A stretch of DNA of 42,363 nt from Clostridiaceae bacterium. Its GTDB lineage: Bacteria > Bacillota > Clostridia > DSM-8532. Each line of letters begins with the position of its first letter. Position 1 is the stretch's first letter. The notes under the pieces were generated by a model. The model was given only the letters and a program-made list of their open reading frames with translations. It ran no database searches and was not told where the DNA came from. The position numbers were made by a program, and so were the translations under genes. The stretch covers positions 1-42,363 of the forward strand of contig DUNT01000122.1 of the NCBI GenBank assembly GCA_012839205.1, given 5' to 3'. This document shows positions 7,951 through 17,313 of the stretch, piece by piece.

Positions 7951-8070
7951 AGGTGCCTTTAGAATGATGTCAAATGCGCCGTTCTGGTAACCCAATAATT
8001 GGGAGGCGGGAGGTGCGATGGGTCACATCCCATCTCCCACTTAATACATTGACATCGCATACGGCACCTT
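7951..8070. repeat. Palindromic structured element, copy 2 of 2
   Basis: This copy begins AGGTGCCTTTAGAATGATG and ends CATCGCATACGGCACCT; these ends pair over about 25 bases with small bulges. A central hairpin pairs GATGGG with CCCATC, flanked by GGGAG and CTCCC. Blocks shared with the copy at 1081-1207 include AGGTGCC, TAGA, GCCG, TTGGGAG, CCCATCTC and ACGGCACCTT. Both copies lie shortly after a stop codon (here araA) in the same orientation relative to that gene. Confidence 0.75.
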
Positions 8071-8353
8071 TTCTTGTCAACAGCATAAGCTGCTTAAGCA
8101 GCTGACGGAGTATGTTATAACTCTTAGCAAATTTACTTAATGATTAACAATATGATTCTACACTACACTTCACTTAGTTTAGTTAATAATGGCATGATAA
8201 TTAGTGATGGATGTTCCTGCATTTATTTCTGCAGAGGTAACAATCCTGATTAAAATGACTAAAGATTATAAAGTAACCCTGAATAATAGTGAGTCTAATT
8301 TACGGAAAATTTAAAATAAATACTGGACTATAAAAACAATTCTTATAACTGTA
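8071..8353. other. AT-rich intergenic stretch, nothing recognised
   Basis: Between the palindromic element and the next promoter I see no ORF with a ribosome site, no tRNA and no strong hairpin with a T-run. Confidence 0.5.
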
Positions 8354-8381
8354 TTTACAAAAACCAAATGAATGCTAGAAT
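8354..8381 (+). promoter_or_regulatory. Possible promoter of the zinc-ribbon membrane protein gene
   Basis: TTTACA (8354-8359) and TAGAAT (8376-8381) are separated by 16 bases, 31 bases before the ATG. Each box has one or two mismatches to consensus. Confidence 0.4.
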
Positions 8382-8412
8382 ATAAATATCTATATATTTT
8401 GGAGGTATTGTA

Positions 8413-9780
8413 ATGAAAAATTGTCCTAATTGTAACGGTGAGAACAGGGATGAAGCATTGTTTTGCACAAAATGCGGCAATAAACTTGAAGAACAGCCAT
8501 CAAATACTGATATAAATACCATACAGAATGATAATACATCAGAAAATTCGGATCCAGGCGTTAATCAGGTTATTGAACCTACTGTACAACCTTCGGCAAA
8601 CGAAACTCCGCCTGTTGATCCCCCAAAGAAAAAATCCAAAGTAATGGTATATGTTATAGGGATTGTAGCAGTTATTGCAATAATTTTTCTTGCAATGAAT
8701 ATCTCTTTTGCTAAACCGGTAAATAAACTGATTAAAGGGCTAGTAAAATTATCAAAGATGAATAAGTACACAACAACTACAACCATTGATATAGCTTATG
8801 ATGGAGATGATGACGAAGCCGATTTTATAAGTGATTTTGCATTAAAACTGGAGACAGCTGCCGATGTAAATGACGTGCTTGCTCAAGTAACTTTGGATTT
8901 ATTGTATAGTAACAAATCTGTAATTGAAGTTGCAGCAGGAATAAATAACGAGGATGTTTACATTGATCTTAAAGACCTGCATAAAAAAGTATTTTACCAG
9001 GAAATAGAGGATGTATTTCCTGATTATCCTGACTATATCAATGATTATAAAATAATAAAGAAGGCATTTGACGATATTTCTTTAAAATTCGATACAAAGA
9101 ATTACATAAAAATTATTGATGAAGTTCTGGACGATAATATAAAAGGCTCCGGTAATAAGGTTACTGTAACCCTGGATTCCAAAACGATGTCAAAATTGGT
9201 CAAAGAGCTTCTGGAAGAGGCTGAGGATGACAAGAAGCTGAGGGAATCTATAAGAAAGAATGGCATCGATTTCATAAACAGAATTATCAAAGAAAAGAGA
9301 AAATTAGAAATAATTGATGTGGACGATTTAGAGGAAATACTGGAAATATTCGAGGATAAGGGTGATTTTGAAGATTTTTACCAGGAAGCAATAGCCAATG
9401 CCTTAATCGATATGGATTATATGGATTTCGACATAGATGATATAAACGAGCTGGAGCTCACATTCAGATTTGGTGCAGGCAATACCATAAAAGGTATAGA
9501 TTTTACGGGTGAAATAGATGATGAACTTGAGATAAATGTAAAGAATGACATTAAGAGCGGAGCAAGTTTCACAAAGTTTAACAAAAAGAACTCTATAGAG
9601 ATTAATGAGCTGATAAGTGGCGGAGATATTGAAGATGTTGCTGAGGAAATATCAGAAAATCTTATTAAAGCCATAAAGAAAAATAAAGATTTGAAGAATA
9701 AGATAGAAGATTTAACTGGTGAGGACATAGACGATTTAATTGAAATGTTTATGTATGGAGTATTAAGTCCTGTCTGGTAA
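8413..9780 (+). CDS. Zinc-ribbon, single-pass membrane protein with large acidic outer domain
   Basis: This 455-residue protein opens with a zinc ribbon (C4, C7, C18, C21; CPNCNGEN and FCTKCGNK). A Pro/Asn/Thr-rich linker (about 25-72) follows, then a KKKSK stop-transfer motif and one membrane helix (about 77-96). The remaining 350 residues are Asp/Glu/Ile/Lys-rich and predicted to lie outside. The zinc ribbon would be cytoplasmic. This layout is common in uncharacterised Firmicutes surface proteins. No catalytic motif is visible. Strong GGAGG site. Function unknown. Confidence 0.85.
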   Translation: MKNCPNCNGENRDEALFCTKCGNKLEEQPSNTDINTIQNDNTSENSDPGVNQVIEPTVQPSANETPPVDPPKKKSKVMVYVIGIVAVIAIIFLAMNISFAKPVNKLIKGLVKLSKMNKYTTTTTIDIAYDGDDDEADFISDFALKLETAADVNDVLAQVTLDLLYSNKSVIEVAAGINNEDVYIDLKDLHKKVFYQEIEDVFPDYPDYINDYKIIKKAFDDISLKFDTKNYIKIIDEVLDDNIKGSGNKVTVTLDSKTMSKLVKELLEEAEDDKKLRESIRKNGIDFINRIIKEKRKLEIIDVDDLEEILEIFEDKGDFEDFYQEAIANALIDMDYMDFDIDDINELELTFRFGAGNTIKGIDFTGEIDDELEINVKNDIKSGASFTKFNKKNSIEINELISGGDIEDVAEEISENLIKAIKKNKDLKNKIEDLTGEDIDDLIEMFMYGVLSPVW

Positions 9781-9808
9781 TTATAAACTGTGTAATGCAC
9801 AGGGTAGG

Positions 9809-9842
9809 AGAAGCCGGGCTTTGCCTGGCTTCTATTTTTCAA
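9809..9842 (+). terminator. Terminator after the zinc-ribbon membrane protein gene
   Basis: AGAAGCC pairs with GGCTTCT, with further C-G pairs across a small loop. ATTTTTCAATTTTTTT follows. Confidence 0.85.
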
Positions 9843-10004
9843 TTTTTTTATTATTACCTAAAGTTAAGCCTGGTTCCATAATAAGTAATATTGTTAGCTG
9901 TCCATAAAAATCATACAAAAATTAATAAAAATTATATTACAAAACGACATTTTATGATATAATTCAATAGATGATAATTTATGGGTTTAGGGAGGAATCG
10001 AAAA

Positions 10005-10244
10005 ATGAGGGCAACAGGATATGTAAGAAAGCTGGATTCACTTGGAAGAATAGTATTACCTAAGTCATTACGTAAAGAACTTAATATTAACGAGGGTGAT
10101 GACATCGAAATGTATGTTGACGAAAGTGGCAATGTGGTACTGGATAAATACACTCCAAGGTGCGTATTCTGTGATGTTGCAAAACCAAATACTATTGATT
10201 TTAAAGGTAAGGTTATATGTTCCGATTGCTTGAAGGATATGTAG
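10005..10244 (+). CDS. AbrB/SpoVT-type transition-state regulator with C-terminal CxxC pair
   Basis: This 79-residue DNA-binding protein has the swapped-hairpin AbrB fold at the N-terminus (MRATGYVRKLDSLGRIVLPK, then ELNINEGDDIEMY). The C-terminal tail has two CxxC pairs (CVFC and CSDC), suggesting metal binding. The start is the ATG seven bases after GGGAGGAA; an in-frame ATG 24 bases earlier has no site. AbrB relatives control the shift from growth to stationary phase and sporulation. The target set is not visible here. It is flanked by terminators, so it is monocistronic. Confidence 0.9.
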   Translation: MRATGYVRKLDSLGRIVLPKSLRKELNINEGDDIEMYVDESGNVVLDKYTPRCVFCDVAKPNTIDFKGKVICSDCLKDM

Positions 10245-10267
10245 TTTAGTTTAAAATATCAATTGCA

Positions 10268-10296
10268 ACGGCGGTATATTACCGCCGTATTTTTAT
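10268..10296 (+). terminator. Terminator after the AbrB-type gene
   Basis: The 9-bp perfect stem ACGGCGGTA/TACCGCCGT with a three-base loop is followed by ATTTTTAT. Confidence 0.92.
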
Positions 10297-10334
10297 GGGT
10301 ATAAATAATGTAGCATTATTTTTTGGAGGTTCCC

Positions 10335-11330
10335 ATGCATATCCGAGAGTATTTTGAAGATATTGAAGAGAGGCTCTTATTTGAATTTGCGTCTTTTAGC
10401 AGGAAAAGCAAAGGCCGGGACAGAGATGAAAAGCAATGCGACATAAGAACTGTTTTTCAGCGTGACCGGGACAGAATTATTTATTCTAAAGCTTTTAGGC
10501 GGCTAAAGCATAAAACTCAGGTATTTATTTCTCCGGAGGGGGATCACTACAGAACAAGGCTTACCCATACCCTTGAAGTTTCACAAATAGCAAGAACTAT
10601 AGCCAGGTGCTTAAGATTAAACGAAGATTTAACCGAAGCAATAGCCTTAGGGCATGATTTAGGACATACTCCTTTTGGACATGCAGGAGAGCGGGTTCTT
10701 AACAGAATAAGCACTTTTGGTTTTAAACACAATGAACAGAGTGTCAGAGTTGTTGAGGTATTAGAAAAAGACAGAAAAGGACTGAATCTTACCTGGGAGG
10801 TCAGGGATGGGATACGTTGTCATACAGGAAAAGATATTCCCTCAACACTTGAAGGACAGGTGGTTCGTCTCGCCGATAAAATAGCTTATATTAATCATGA
10901 TATTGAGGATGCAATCCGGGGTGGCATTATATCAGAAGAAGATTTACCCAAAGAATGCACCAGAATTTTAGGGAAAACCTCATCATTACGTATTAATAAT
11001 ATGATTACTGATATTATTATTAATAGCTATGGCAATAATTATATATGCATGAGTCCGGATTTTCAGGAATCCAGTAAAATGCTCAGGGATTATATGTTTG
11101 AAAATGTTTATATAGGATCTGTTGCAAAAAAGGAAGAATCAAAAGCAGAACTGATGATAGAAGAGTTGTATTTATATTTATTAAAAAAACCGGACCTGCT
11201 TCCGGCTGATTCTCAAAAAGCCATTGAAACTGAGGGACTTGAGAGGACAGTTCTGGATTATGTTGCCGGAATGTCAGACCGGTATGCTTTAAAGAAGTTC
11301 CAGCAAATTTACATACCGGTTTCATGGTAA
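10335..11330 (+). CDS. dgt: Deoxyguanosinetriphosphate triphosphohydrolase-like protein
   Basis: This 331-residue HD-superfamily enzyme hydrolyses dNTPs (dGTP in the classic case) to nucleoside and triphosphate. Metal ligands are H78 (RLTHTLEVSQIA), H107-D108 (ALGHDLGHTPFGH) and a later Asp (INHDIEDAI). The length is that of the shorter clostridial form. The ATG with TGGAGG upstream is preferred over an in-frame TTG 12 bases earlier. It lies immediately before dnaG and rpoD, a recurring clostridial arrangement linking nucleotide pool control with replication and transcription genes. Confidence 0.92.
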   Translation: MHIREYFEDIEERLLFEFASFSRKSKGRDRDEKQCDIRTVFQRDRDRIIYSKAFRRLKHKTQVFISPEGDHYRTRLTHTLEVSQIARTIARCLRLNEDLTEAIALGHDLGHTPFGHAGERVLNRISTFGFKHNEQSVRVVEVLEKDRKGLNLTWEVRDGIRCHTGKDIPSTLEGQVVRLADKIAYINHDIEDAIRGGIISEEDLPKECTRILGKTSSLRINNMITDIIINSYGNNYICMSPDFQESSKMLRDYMFENVYIGSVAKKEESKAELMIEELYLYLLKKPDLLPADSQKAIETEGLERTVLDYVAGMSDRYALKKFQQIYIPVSW

Positions 11331-11346
11331 AATAGTTTCAATTTAT

Positions 11347-11375
11347 TTTATAGCTTTAACATAGTTAGGTACAAT
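11347..11375 (+). promoter_or_regulatory. Possible dnaG-rpoD promoter
   Basis: TTTATA and TACAAT with a 17-base spacer lie in the 143-base gap before dnaG. Both boxes are imperfect, and readthrough from dgt is also possible. Confidence 0.35.
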
Positions 11376-11473
11376 GCTACAAGAATTTTGGTTTTTATCA
11401 GCAGCAAAATATTTAGCCAATAGGAAGGAAAAACAGACAATCTGTCGAATAATAAAATCTATGAGGTTACAAT

Positions 11474-13267
11474 ATGTATTACCCAGATGAACTAATCGAA
11501 GAAGTCAGAATGAGAAATGATATCATTGATGTAGCTTCAAGTTATATTAAACTTGAACGAAAGGGCAGAAGATATTTTGCTTTGTGCCCGTTTCACAATG
11601 AAAAATCACCTTCATTCAGTATTGAACCTTCAAAACAATTGTTTTATTGCTTTGGGTGCAATAAGGGCGGAAGCGTTATCCAGTTTATAATGGGTATTGA
11701 AAATTTAGATTTTTTGGAAGCGCTTAGGTTCCTCGCTGACAGAGCGGGAATTGTTCTTCCGGAACCTGATGATACTAAAGAAAAGGAGAAATCCATATTA
11801 AGGAAGCAAATACTGGACATTAATAAGGAAGCTGCAAGATTCTTTTTCTCTGCATTAGCCGGCAAAGATGGTGCCAGGGCACAGGCTTATTTAATAAAAC
11901 GAGGACTCATCGAAAAGACATTAAGACAATTTGGTTTAGGGTTTGCACCCAGGGGTTGGAATGATTTAACGAAAATTTTGTCAAAAAAAGGAGTAAAAAA
12001 CGAATTACTGCTGGCATCAGGGCTCTCCCTGCAGACCAAAACCGGAGAACTGGTTGATAGATTCAGGAACAGAATAATGTTTCCCATATTTGACATAAGA
12101 GGAAATATTATAGGGTTTGGCGGCAGAGTTATTGATGATACTCAACCAAAGTACATGAATTCACCTGATACACTGGTGTATAACAAAAGCCGTGAGCTTT
12201 ACGGCCTAAACTATGCCCGGCAAAGTAAAAGTAAGAGGTTATTGATAGTAGAAGGCTATATGGATGTTATTTCACTGCATCAGGCGGGAATAGATTATGC
12301 AGTCGCATCTCTGGGTACTGCACTTACGCAATCCCAGGCCTGGATACTAAAAAAATACGCTGAAGAGGTGATAATAGCATATGACTCGGATTCTGCCGGA
12401 CAAGCCGCTACGTTGCGGGGACTTGATGTATTGGAGAAAGCAGGCTGTAATGTAAGAGTTCTATTAATACCTGATGGTAAGGATCCCGATGATTATATCA
12501 GTAATAATGGACCTGAAAAGTTTAAAAACCTTGTGAATGGGGCAATATCTCTGCTGGATTATAAAATCAGAGTCGAGAAAAATATGTATAATTTGGATAC
12601 TATAGACGATAAACTAAAACTGCTGAACAGTATTGCAGATATATTAGCCGCTCATGATAACAGTATAGAAAGGGAGTTATATACAAAGAATTATGCACAA
12701 GAATATGGAATATCACTGGAGTCATTGAACAATGAAGTCCAAAAAAGGAGAAACAGGCAGATATCCAGACAAAAACCATATTCATATAATAAAAACATGT
12801 CACCAGGAAGGACATTTTTAGAAATTCCACAAATTGATACCAGATTTGGCGAATTGGAGCACATATTGCTGGTGATGCTTTGTAATGAGAATCGTTTGTT
12901 TGATAAAGTGTCAAAAAAGTATGGGCTTGACGCTTACATAGATAAAAGCGCAAAAAAAATAGCCGAAAAGTTATATAAAAGACTGGAACAGAACAAAACC
13001 TGTGTTTTTGCTGAACTATTAAATGTTCTGGAGCCTAAGGAAGCATCTTATCTGGTGCGGGTTGCAGAAACAAACAGTGGTTTAGAGAACACTGACAAAG
13101 CATTACAACAAATATTGAATAAACTGGAAATATTAAAACTGGAGGATATGCAGAAACAAACTATTGAAAGAATTAAGAATGAAGAAGATGGTATGATAAG
13201 GCAGAAATTAGGGCTTGAGTTCAGTAAAAGAGCAGAGAGAATCGCTGAACTAAAGAGAATGGCATAA
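11474..13267 (+). CDS. dnaG: DNA primase
   Basis: This 597-residue primase makes RNA primers for replication. Order of domains: CHC2 zinc-binding domain (C38, H41, C59, C62 within [11 protein letters not shown] and FYCFGC); the N-terminal catalytic part (about 120-250, with [10 protein letters not shown] and [14 protein letters not shown]); TOPRIM (about 255-340, [10 protein letters not shown] and [11 protein letters not shown], the acidic metal-binding residues); and a divergent C-terminal helicase-interaction domain (about 430-597). Length is normal. GAGG lies upstream of the ATG. The gap to rpoD is 31 bases, so they are probably cotranscribed (macromolecular synthesis operon). Confidence 0.97.
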   Translation: MYYPDELIEEVRMRNDIIDVASSYIKLERKGRRYFALCPFHNEKSPSFSIEPSKQLFYCFGCNKGGSVIQFIMGIENLDFLEALRFLADRAGIVLPEPDDTKEKEKSILRKQILDINKEAARFFFSALAGKDGARAQAYLIKRGLIEKTLRQFGLGFAPRGWNDLTKILSKKGVKNELLLASGLSLQTKTGELVDRFRNRIMFPIFDIRGNIIGFGGRVIDDTQPKYMNSPDTLVYNKSRELYGLNYARQSKSKRLLIVEGYMDVISLHQAGIDYAVASLGTALTQSQAWILKKYAEEVIIAYDSDSAGQAATLRGLDVLEKAGCNVRVLLIPDGKDPDDYISNNGPEKFKNLVNGAISLLDYKIRVEKNMYNLDTIDDKLKLLNSIADILAAHDNSIERELYTKNYAQEYGISLESLNNEVQKRRNRQISRQKPYSYNKNMSPGRTFLEIPQIDTRFGELEHILLVMLCNENRLFDKVSKKYGLDAYIDKSAKKIAEKLYKRLEQNKTCVFAELLNVLEPKEASYLVRVAETNSGLENTDKALQQILNKLEILKLEDMQKQTIERIKNEEDGMIRQKLGLEFSKRAERIAELKRMA

Positions 13268-13298
13268 TAATTTCAAAAATACGAGGGGTAGAGATAAT

Positions 13299-14549
13299 AT
13301 GGCAGAAAACAATAAAAAGAAAGCCGATTCTTTAGAAAAAAACAAAAAAGATATAAGTCTTAAAGACAATGAGATAGAAACATCAAAAGAATCAATATCA
13401 GAAAAGAAATTGGCTGCTGAGGAGAAAACCAAGAATAAACAGGCCGACAAAGAAGTGCCGAAGGATCCTAAAAATATTTTAAAAGAACTTACTAAGGAAG
13501 GAAAAGAGAAAGGTATACTGACCTATCATGAGATAGAAGATGCCTATGAACACGTAGATATTACTCCGGAGCAGATAGAAAAAATTTATGAAGCACTTGA
13601 AAAAATGGGTATAGAAATAGTTGCGGAAATTGGTGATGAAGAGCTTGAAGTAATCCCGTTTATTGATAAAGAAGATGAGGATGAAGACGAGGAAGAGGAA
13701 ATAAGCGTTCCCGAGGGCATCAGTATTGATGACCCTGTAAGAATGTATTTAAAAGAGATTGGTAAAGTTCCCCTTCTTACAAGTGAGGAAGAAATTGAAC
13801 TTGCCAAAAGAATGGAAAATGGAGATGAAGAAGCAAAAAAAAGGCTGGCAGAAGCAAATCTGCGCCTTGTTGTAAGTATAGCCAAACGCTATGTCGGTCG
13901 TGGTATGTTGTTCCTGGATCTTATACAGGAGGGAAATCTGGGCCTTATAAAAGCTGTGGAAAAGTTTGATTTCAGGAAAGGTTTCAAGTTCAGTACCTAT
14001 GCTACCTGGTGGATTAGACAGGCCATAACCAGAGCCATTGCAGACCAGGCCAGAACAATACGTATTCCTGTTCATATGGTGGAGACCATAAATAAACTTA
14101 TTCGTGTATCAAGACAGCTTCTTCAGGAACTTGGCAGGGATCCGACGCCGGAAGAAATTGCGAATGAAATGGGTATGAGCGAAGAAAAGGTGCGGGATAT
14201 TCAAAAAATATCTCAGGAGCCAGTATCATTGGAAACCCCTATAGGTGAAGAAGAGGACAGCCATTTAGGCGATTTTATACCCGATGATGATGCGCCGGCA
14301 CCTGCAGAATCTGCTGCGTTTACCTTACTTAAGGAGCAGCTGATTGATGTACTGGACACCCTTACTCCAAGAGAAGAAAAGGTACTTAGATTGCGTTTTG
14401 GATTGGATGACGGAAGAGCCCGCACTCTGGAAGAGGTAGGCAGAGAGTTTAACGTTACAAGAGAAAGGATACGTCAGATTGAGGCCAAGGCATTAAGAAA
14501 ACTTCGTCACCCCAGCCGCAGCAAGAAACTAAAGGATTTTTTGGATTAA
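13299..14549 (+). CDS. rpoD: Primary RNA polymerase sigma factor (sigma-70/sigma-A)
   Basis: This 416-residue housekeeping sigma factor recognises -10 and -35 promoter elements. Residues 1-55 are a low-complexity Lys/Glu tract. Region 1.1-like sequence follows (about 55-120), then an acidic run ([10 protein letters not shown]). Region 1.2 begins near [19 protein letters not shown]. Regions 2.1-2.4 contain [29 protein letters not shown] and [17 protein letters not shown]. Regions 3 and 4 follow, with a helix-turn-helix at [20 protein letters not shown]. The Lys/Glu-rich leader is longer than in Bacillus SigA. It is the last gene of the dnaG-rpoD unit. Confidence 0.97.
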   Translation: MAENNKKKADSLEKNKKDISLKDNEIETSKESISEKKLAAEEKTKNKQADKEVPKDPKNILKELTKEGKEKGILTYHEIEDAYEHVDITPEQIEKIYEALEKMGIEIVAEIGDEELEVIPFIDKEDEDEDEEEEISVPEGISIDDPVRMYLKEIGKVPLLTSEEEIELAKRMENGDEEAKKRLAEANLRLVVSIAKRYVGRGMLFLDLIQEGNLGLIKAVEKFDFRKGFKFSTYATWWIRQAITRAIADQARTIRIPVHMVETINKLIRVSRQLLQELGRDPTPEEIANEMGMSEEKVRDIQKISQEPVSLETPIGEEEDSHLGDFIPDDDAPAPAESAAFTLLKEQLIDVLDTLTPREEKVLRLRFGLDDGRARTLEEVGREFNVTRERIRQIEAKALRKLRHPSRSKKLKDFLD

Positions 14550-14568
14550 AATAATAAGAGAAATCATA

Positions 14569-14621
14569 AAGGGTTGTGTCTCCGAATACTGTACGAGTTA
14601 TTCTGAGACAGCCCTTTTTTT
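14569..14621 (+). terminator. Terminator after rpoD
   Basis: AAGGGTTGTGTCTCCGAATA pairs with TATTCTGAGACAGCCCTT, with two mismatch or wobble positions, around a ten-base loop. A run of T follows. Confidence 0.88.
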
Positions 14622-14871
14622 AACAGGATTTAAAATTCTCATCATATCAATTTTCATTAAGTGCTTTCTTCGCTGCAATATGGATTTCTTTAAAATTAGT
14701 ATTGCCACAAATGTTTAAAGTATCCTAATAGGCCACACAAAGAATAATTGGTTGACAGTTCAATCGGTACCTTATTGACAGGGCACTTTTTTGCTAATCA
14801 AAGTGAGACTGAATAATTTATTGGAATAATATTTATTAAGTTGAAAATGCAAAACGGCTCCTTTCCTTGAC
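14622..14871. other. Intergenic stretch before the riboswitch promoter, nothing recognised
   Basis: There is no ORF with a ribosome site and no RNA gene that I recognise. Two TTGACAG copies occur about 22 bases apart (14753 and 14775 region), without a matching -10 box. Confidence 0.45.
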
Positions 14872-14900
14872 TTAACTTAGTTTTATGTTAACATTATAAT
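14872..14900 (+). promoter_or_regulatory. Promoter of the c-di-AMP riboswitch / SulP-Mrp operon
   Basis: TTAACT (14872-14877) and a perfect TATAAT (14895-14900) are separated by 17 bases. Transcription would begin about 10-20 bases before the aptamer. A TTGACT sits five bases further upstream but with a poor 22-base spacing. Confidence 0.6.
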
Positions 14901-14919
14901 ATAGTGTAATAATTTAAAT

Positions 14920-15036
14920 AACGATATCTCCGAATTTTTCAAAAGAAACGGGGGACCCAACTTTGGGGTGAATCCTAATTTTCAGGTAGGGCAACTTGGT
15001 GGCCCGAACCCGTCAGCTAACCTCGTAGGAGTTTCC
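14920..15036 (+). promoter_or_regulatory. ydaO/yuaA-type cyclic di-AMP riboswitch aptamer
   Basis: The conserved core is present in order: ATCTCCGAAT, CGGGGGACCCAA, GGGGTGAATCC, CAGGTAGGGCAA, GGCCCGAACCCGTCAG, CTAACCTCGTAGG. These are the hallmark blocks of the ydaO-yuaA aptamer. The closing stem is likely CTCC (14928-14931) with GGAG (15028-15031). This class binds two c-di-AMP molecules and typically turns expression off. A terminator follows directly, so it should gate transcription of the SulP gene and, if the unit is continuous, the Mrp genes. Confidence 0.96.
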
Positions 15037-15079
15037 AAGCGTTGTGTTGAGTTTTTTAGCTTAACCTGCGCTTTTTTTT
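15037..15079 (+). terminator. Riboswitch expression-platform terminator
   Basis: AAGCG pairs with CGCTT and GTTGAG with CTTAAC, around a TTTTTTAG-side loop with a small internal loop. Eight T follow (15072-15079). It starts only a few bases after the aptamer. Confidence 0.88.
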
Positions 15080-15146
15080 GTGCGCTCAAAAGTTTTTACA
15101 AGAACAGGCTTTTACTGGTATTACTACTTATTATGGGGTGAGTTTT

Positions 15147-16676
15147 TTGACAGAATTGTGGCCGCGTATTCGGTTTGACATTATAGGAGGATTAACCGCT
15201 GCAATTGTAGCTCTACCTCTTGCTTTAGCCTTTGGGATTGCAAGTGGAGCAGGTGCATTGGCAGGGTTATATGCATCAATCTTTGGTGGTGTTACAGCGG
15301 CCATATTTGGTGGTTGCGGTGTACAGATTACTGGGCCTACAGGTGCAATGACAGCTGTTTTGATCAGCGTTATCAGCCAATATGGGATGGGCGGCATGCT
15401 TCTGGCCGGACTTTTGGCAGGTCTGATGCAGGTGATTTTTGGATTACTTAGATTAGGTAAGTTCGTTAAATATCTGCCGCAGCCAGTAGTAGCCGGTTTC
15501 ACCAATGGAGTATCTATCTTATTTTTTATGACAGCAATTGATGATGCTCATAAAACCCTTACTATAACTATAATTACTGTATTAACAATTATTTTGGCTT
15601 TACGCTTTTTAAAGCAAGTTCCGGAATCCTTGTTAGGGCTTTTGATAGGGTTAGTCGTAAATGAGCTTTTCATTCACAGCCCACACGTTGTGGGTGAAAT
15701 TCCTTTTCGTTTACCCCAACTTGGATTTGACAATATGCCTTTTAGTGAGATTGGTAATCTGATTATGCCCGCTTTTACCATTTGTCTTTTAGGGGGAATC
15801 TCAGCGCTATTATCAGCTGAGGTCACCGATGGAATGCTGGGTACCAAGCATAACAGTAACCGGGAGATTATAGGCCAAGGATTAGGGAATATCGTCTCTT
15901 CATTGGTTGGCGGCATACCTGTATCCGGCGCTGTTGCTCGTTCTGGGGCAAATGTTCATAGTGGAGGTCGTACCCGGCTTTCAAGTATTATGCATTCTGT
16001 TTTTTTAGCGTTAATGGTTTTAGCCCTTGGTCCTGTTGTCAGGCGCATACCACTAGCCTCATTATCAGCTATTCTCATGGTTGCCTCGGTTCGTACGGCT
16101 GATTGGAAAAGTATAAAACTAATCCCGCGCGCTCGATGGAGCTACGGGGCAATTATGGTTATTACAACCATACTGACTGTGGTAATAAATTTAACTATTG
16201 CAGTGGTGGCAGGGGTATTAATCTCCGGGGTAATGGTGTTGGTAGAATTGTCATCTTCACCACGCAGAAAAATTGCTGGTGATGAAAGCTCTACATCAAC
16301 CACTATTTCTATTCATCCAGATATAGAAGTTATCTCTCTCCAAGGATTCTTATTTTTTGTTGGAGTAGAAAATTTAAGGCATCAAATAAGAGAGACGTCG
16401 ATAAAATCTGCATTGGTTCTGAATTTTTCTGATGTATGGGTGATAGATGAAACCGGGGCACTTGTGCTTAAGGATCTTTATTGGCAACTTCATAGAGAAG
16501 GAAAGAGCATGTATATTGCTGGACTTAATAGACAGCCACTTAGAGTTTTGACAAGACTGGGAGTAATAGATGATATTGGCGGAAACCGGGTGTACAGGAG
16601 CCTAGATACTGCAATTAAAAAAGTTACCCGAGAGTTGGTTCGGGATGGTTGCGACAAGTTTATATGTGTATCTTAG
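15147..16676 (+). CDS. SulP-family anion (sulfate or bicarbonate-type) transporter with STAS domain
   Basis: This protein of about 509 residues has a first helix with the SulP signature-like GGLTAAIVALPLALAFGIASG, then 10-12 further membrane segments up to about residue 385. A C-terminal STAS domain (about 400-500) contains VLNFSDVWVIDETGALVL. SulP proteins move sulfate, bicarbonate or other anions, often with Na+ or H+. I place the start at a TTG six bases after GGGGTGA, clear of the riboswitch terminator; a GTG nine bases earlier is possible. Being first in an Mrp operon suggests Na+-coupled anion uptake, perhaps bicarbonate; the substrate cannot be read from sequence. Confidence 0.88.
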   Translation: MTELWPRIRFDIIGGLTAAIVALPLALAFGIASGAGALAGLYASIFGGVTAAIFGGCGVQITGPTGAMTAVLISVISQYGMGGMLLAGLLAGLMQVIFGLLRLGKFVKYLPQPVVAGFTNGVSILFFMTAIDDAHKTLTITIITVLTIILALRFLKQVPESLLGLLIGLVVNELFIHSPHVVGEIPFRLPQLGFDNMPFSEIGNLIMPAFTICLLGGISALLSAEVTDGMLGTKHNSNREIIGQGLGNIVSSLVGGIPVSGAVARSGANVHSGGRTRLSSIMHSVFLALMVLALGPVVRRIPLASLSAILMVASVRTADWKSIKLIPRARWSYGAIMVITTILTVVINLTIAVVAGVLISGVMVLVELSSSPRRKIAGDESSTSTTISIHPDIEVISLQGFLFFVGVENLRHQIRETSIKSALVLNFSDVWVIDETGALVLKDLYWQLHREGKSMYIAGLNRQPLRVLTRLGVIDDIGGNRVYRSLDTAIKKVTRELVRDGCDKFICVS

Positions 16677-16731
16677 TGGGAGAAGTAACTAATTAATGTT
16701 ATATATTTTAACTTTTAAGAAAAGAGGTTTT

Positions 16732-17313
16732 ATGGTGCGAAAACGATCACTGATTCTTTATATTTTATTATTAATGTTTTGGATTGTGATTTCTGCGGAG
16801 ATTGATTTTCAACATGTTTTTGTTGGAGCAATTGTTTCCTTTGCTACTGTTTGGTTCTGGCAGGATCTTGGACCAAGACAGCCCAGTGTACCTACTGCCG
16901 GAGTATTCCTGCTATTAATCCGCTGTATGCTAATGATGGTATGGTATATTATTCAATCAAATATTGCCGTGGCAAAAACGCTATTGTTTAATAAGCCTCC
17001 GTCTAAGCCCATGTTTGTCATTATGGAAACTTCTATCATGAGTAACTGGGGGAGAGTACTGCTTGGTACCTGTATCACCATTGCCCCAGGCTCGGCAACT
17101 ATAGATATTGATCCGGAAACCGGCCGGTTCATTGTACATGCACTTACTGAAGAAACCGCAGTTGGCTTATTATATTGGCGGATTATCGATGAAATAGAAA
17201 GACTGGAAAAACGAATGAAAAGGGGTGAGACACATGTTGTGGATGTTGGCAGGACTCCTGGTATTAATTCTTCTGATTCTCCTGCGAGCGATTATAGGGC
17301 CGACAGTCCTTGA
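16732..17313 (+). CDS. mrpE: Na+/H+ antiporter subunit E (MrpE/MnhE-like)
   Basis: This product of about 193 residues has two or three membrane helices (about 6-23, 28-44 and 60-85), then a cytoplasmic domain with WGRVLLGTCITIAPGSATIDID and FIVHALTE, the typical MnhE pattern (also MbhA of membrane-bound hydrogenases). The ATG preceded by AAGAGG is chosen; an in-frame ATG 36 bases earlier is possible. It begins about 55 bases after the SulP stop and overlaps the next gene by 80 bases. It is part of the membrane antiporter complex. Confidence 0.9.
   Translation: MVRKRSLILYILLLMFWIVISAEIDFQHVFVGAIVSFATVWFWQDLGPRQPSVPTAGVFLLLIRCMLMMVWYIIQSNIAVAKTLLFNKPPSKPMFVIMETSIMSNWGRVLLGTCITIAPGSATIDIDPETGRFIVHALTEETAVGLLYWRIIDEIERLEKRMKRGETHVVDVGRTPGINSSDSPASDYRADSP

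Noticed and set aside
12600-12953. Open frame of 117 codons on the minus strand inside dnaG
   Set aside because: It is a shadow of the primase gene with no ribosome site and implausible composition.
14753-14781. Twin TTGACAG motifs considered as promoters
   Set aside because: No -10 box lies at suitable distance from either.
15078-15146. N-terminal extension of the SulP transporter from a TTG at 15078
   Set aside because: That TTG lies in the T-tract of the riboswitch terminator without a ribosome site. The extension (MCAQKFLQEQ...) lacks SulP similarity.
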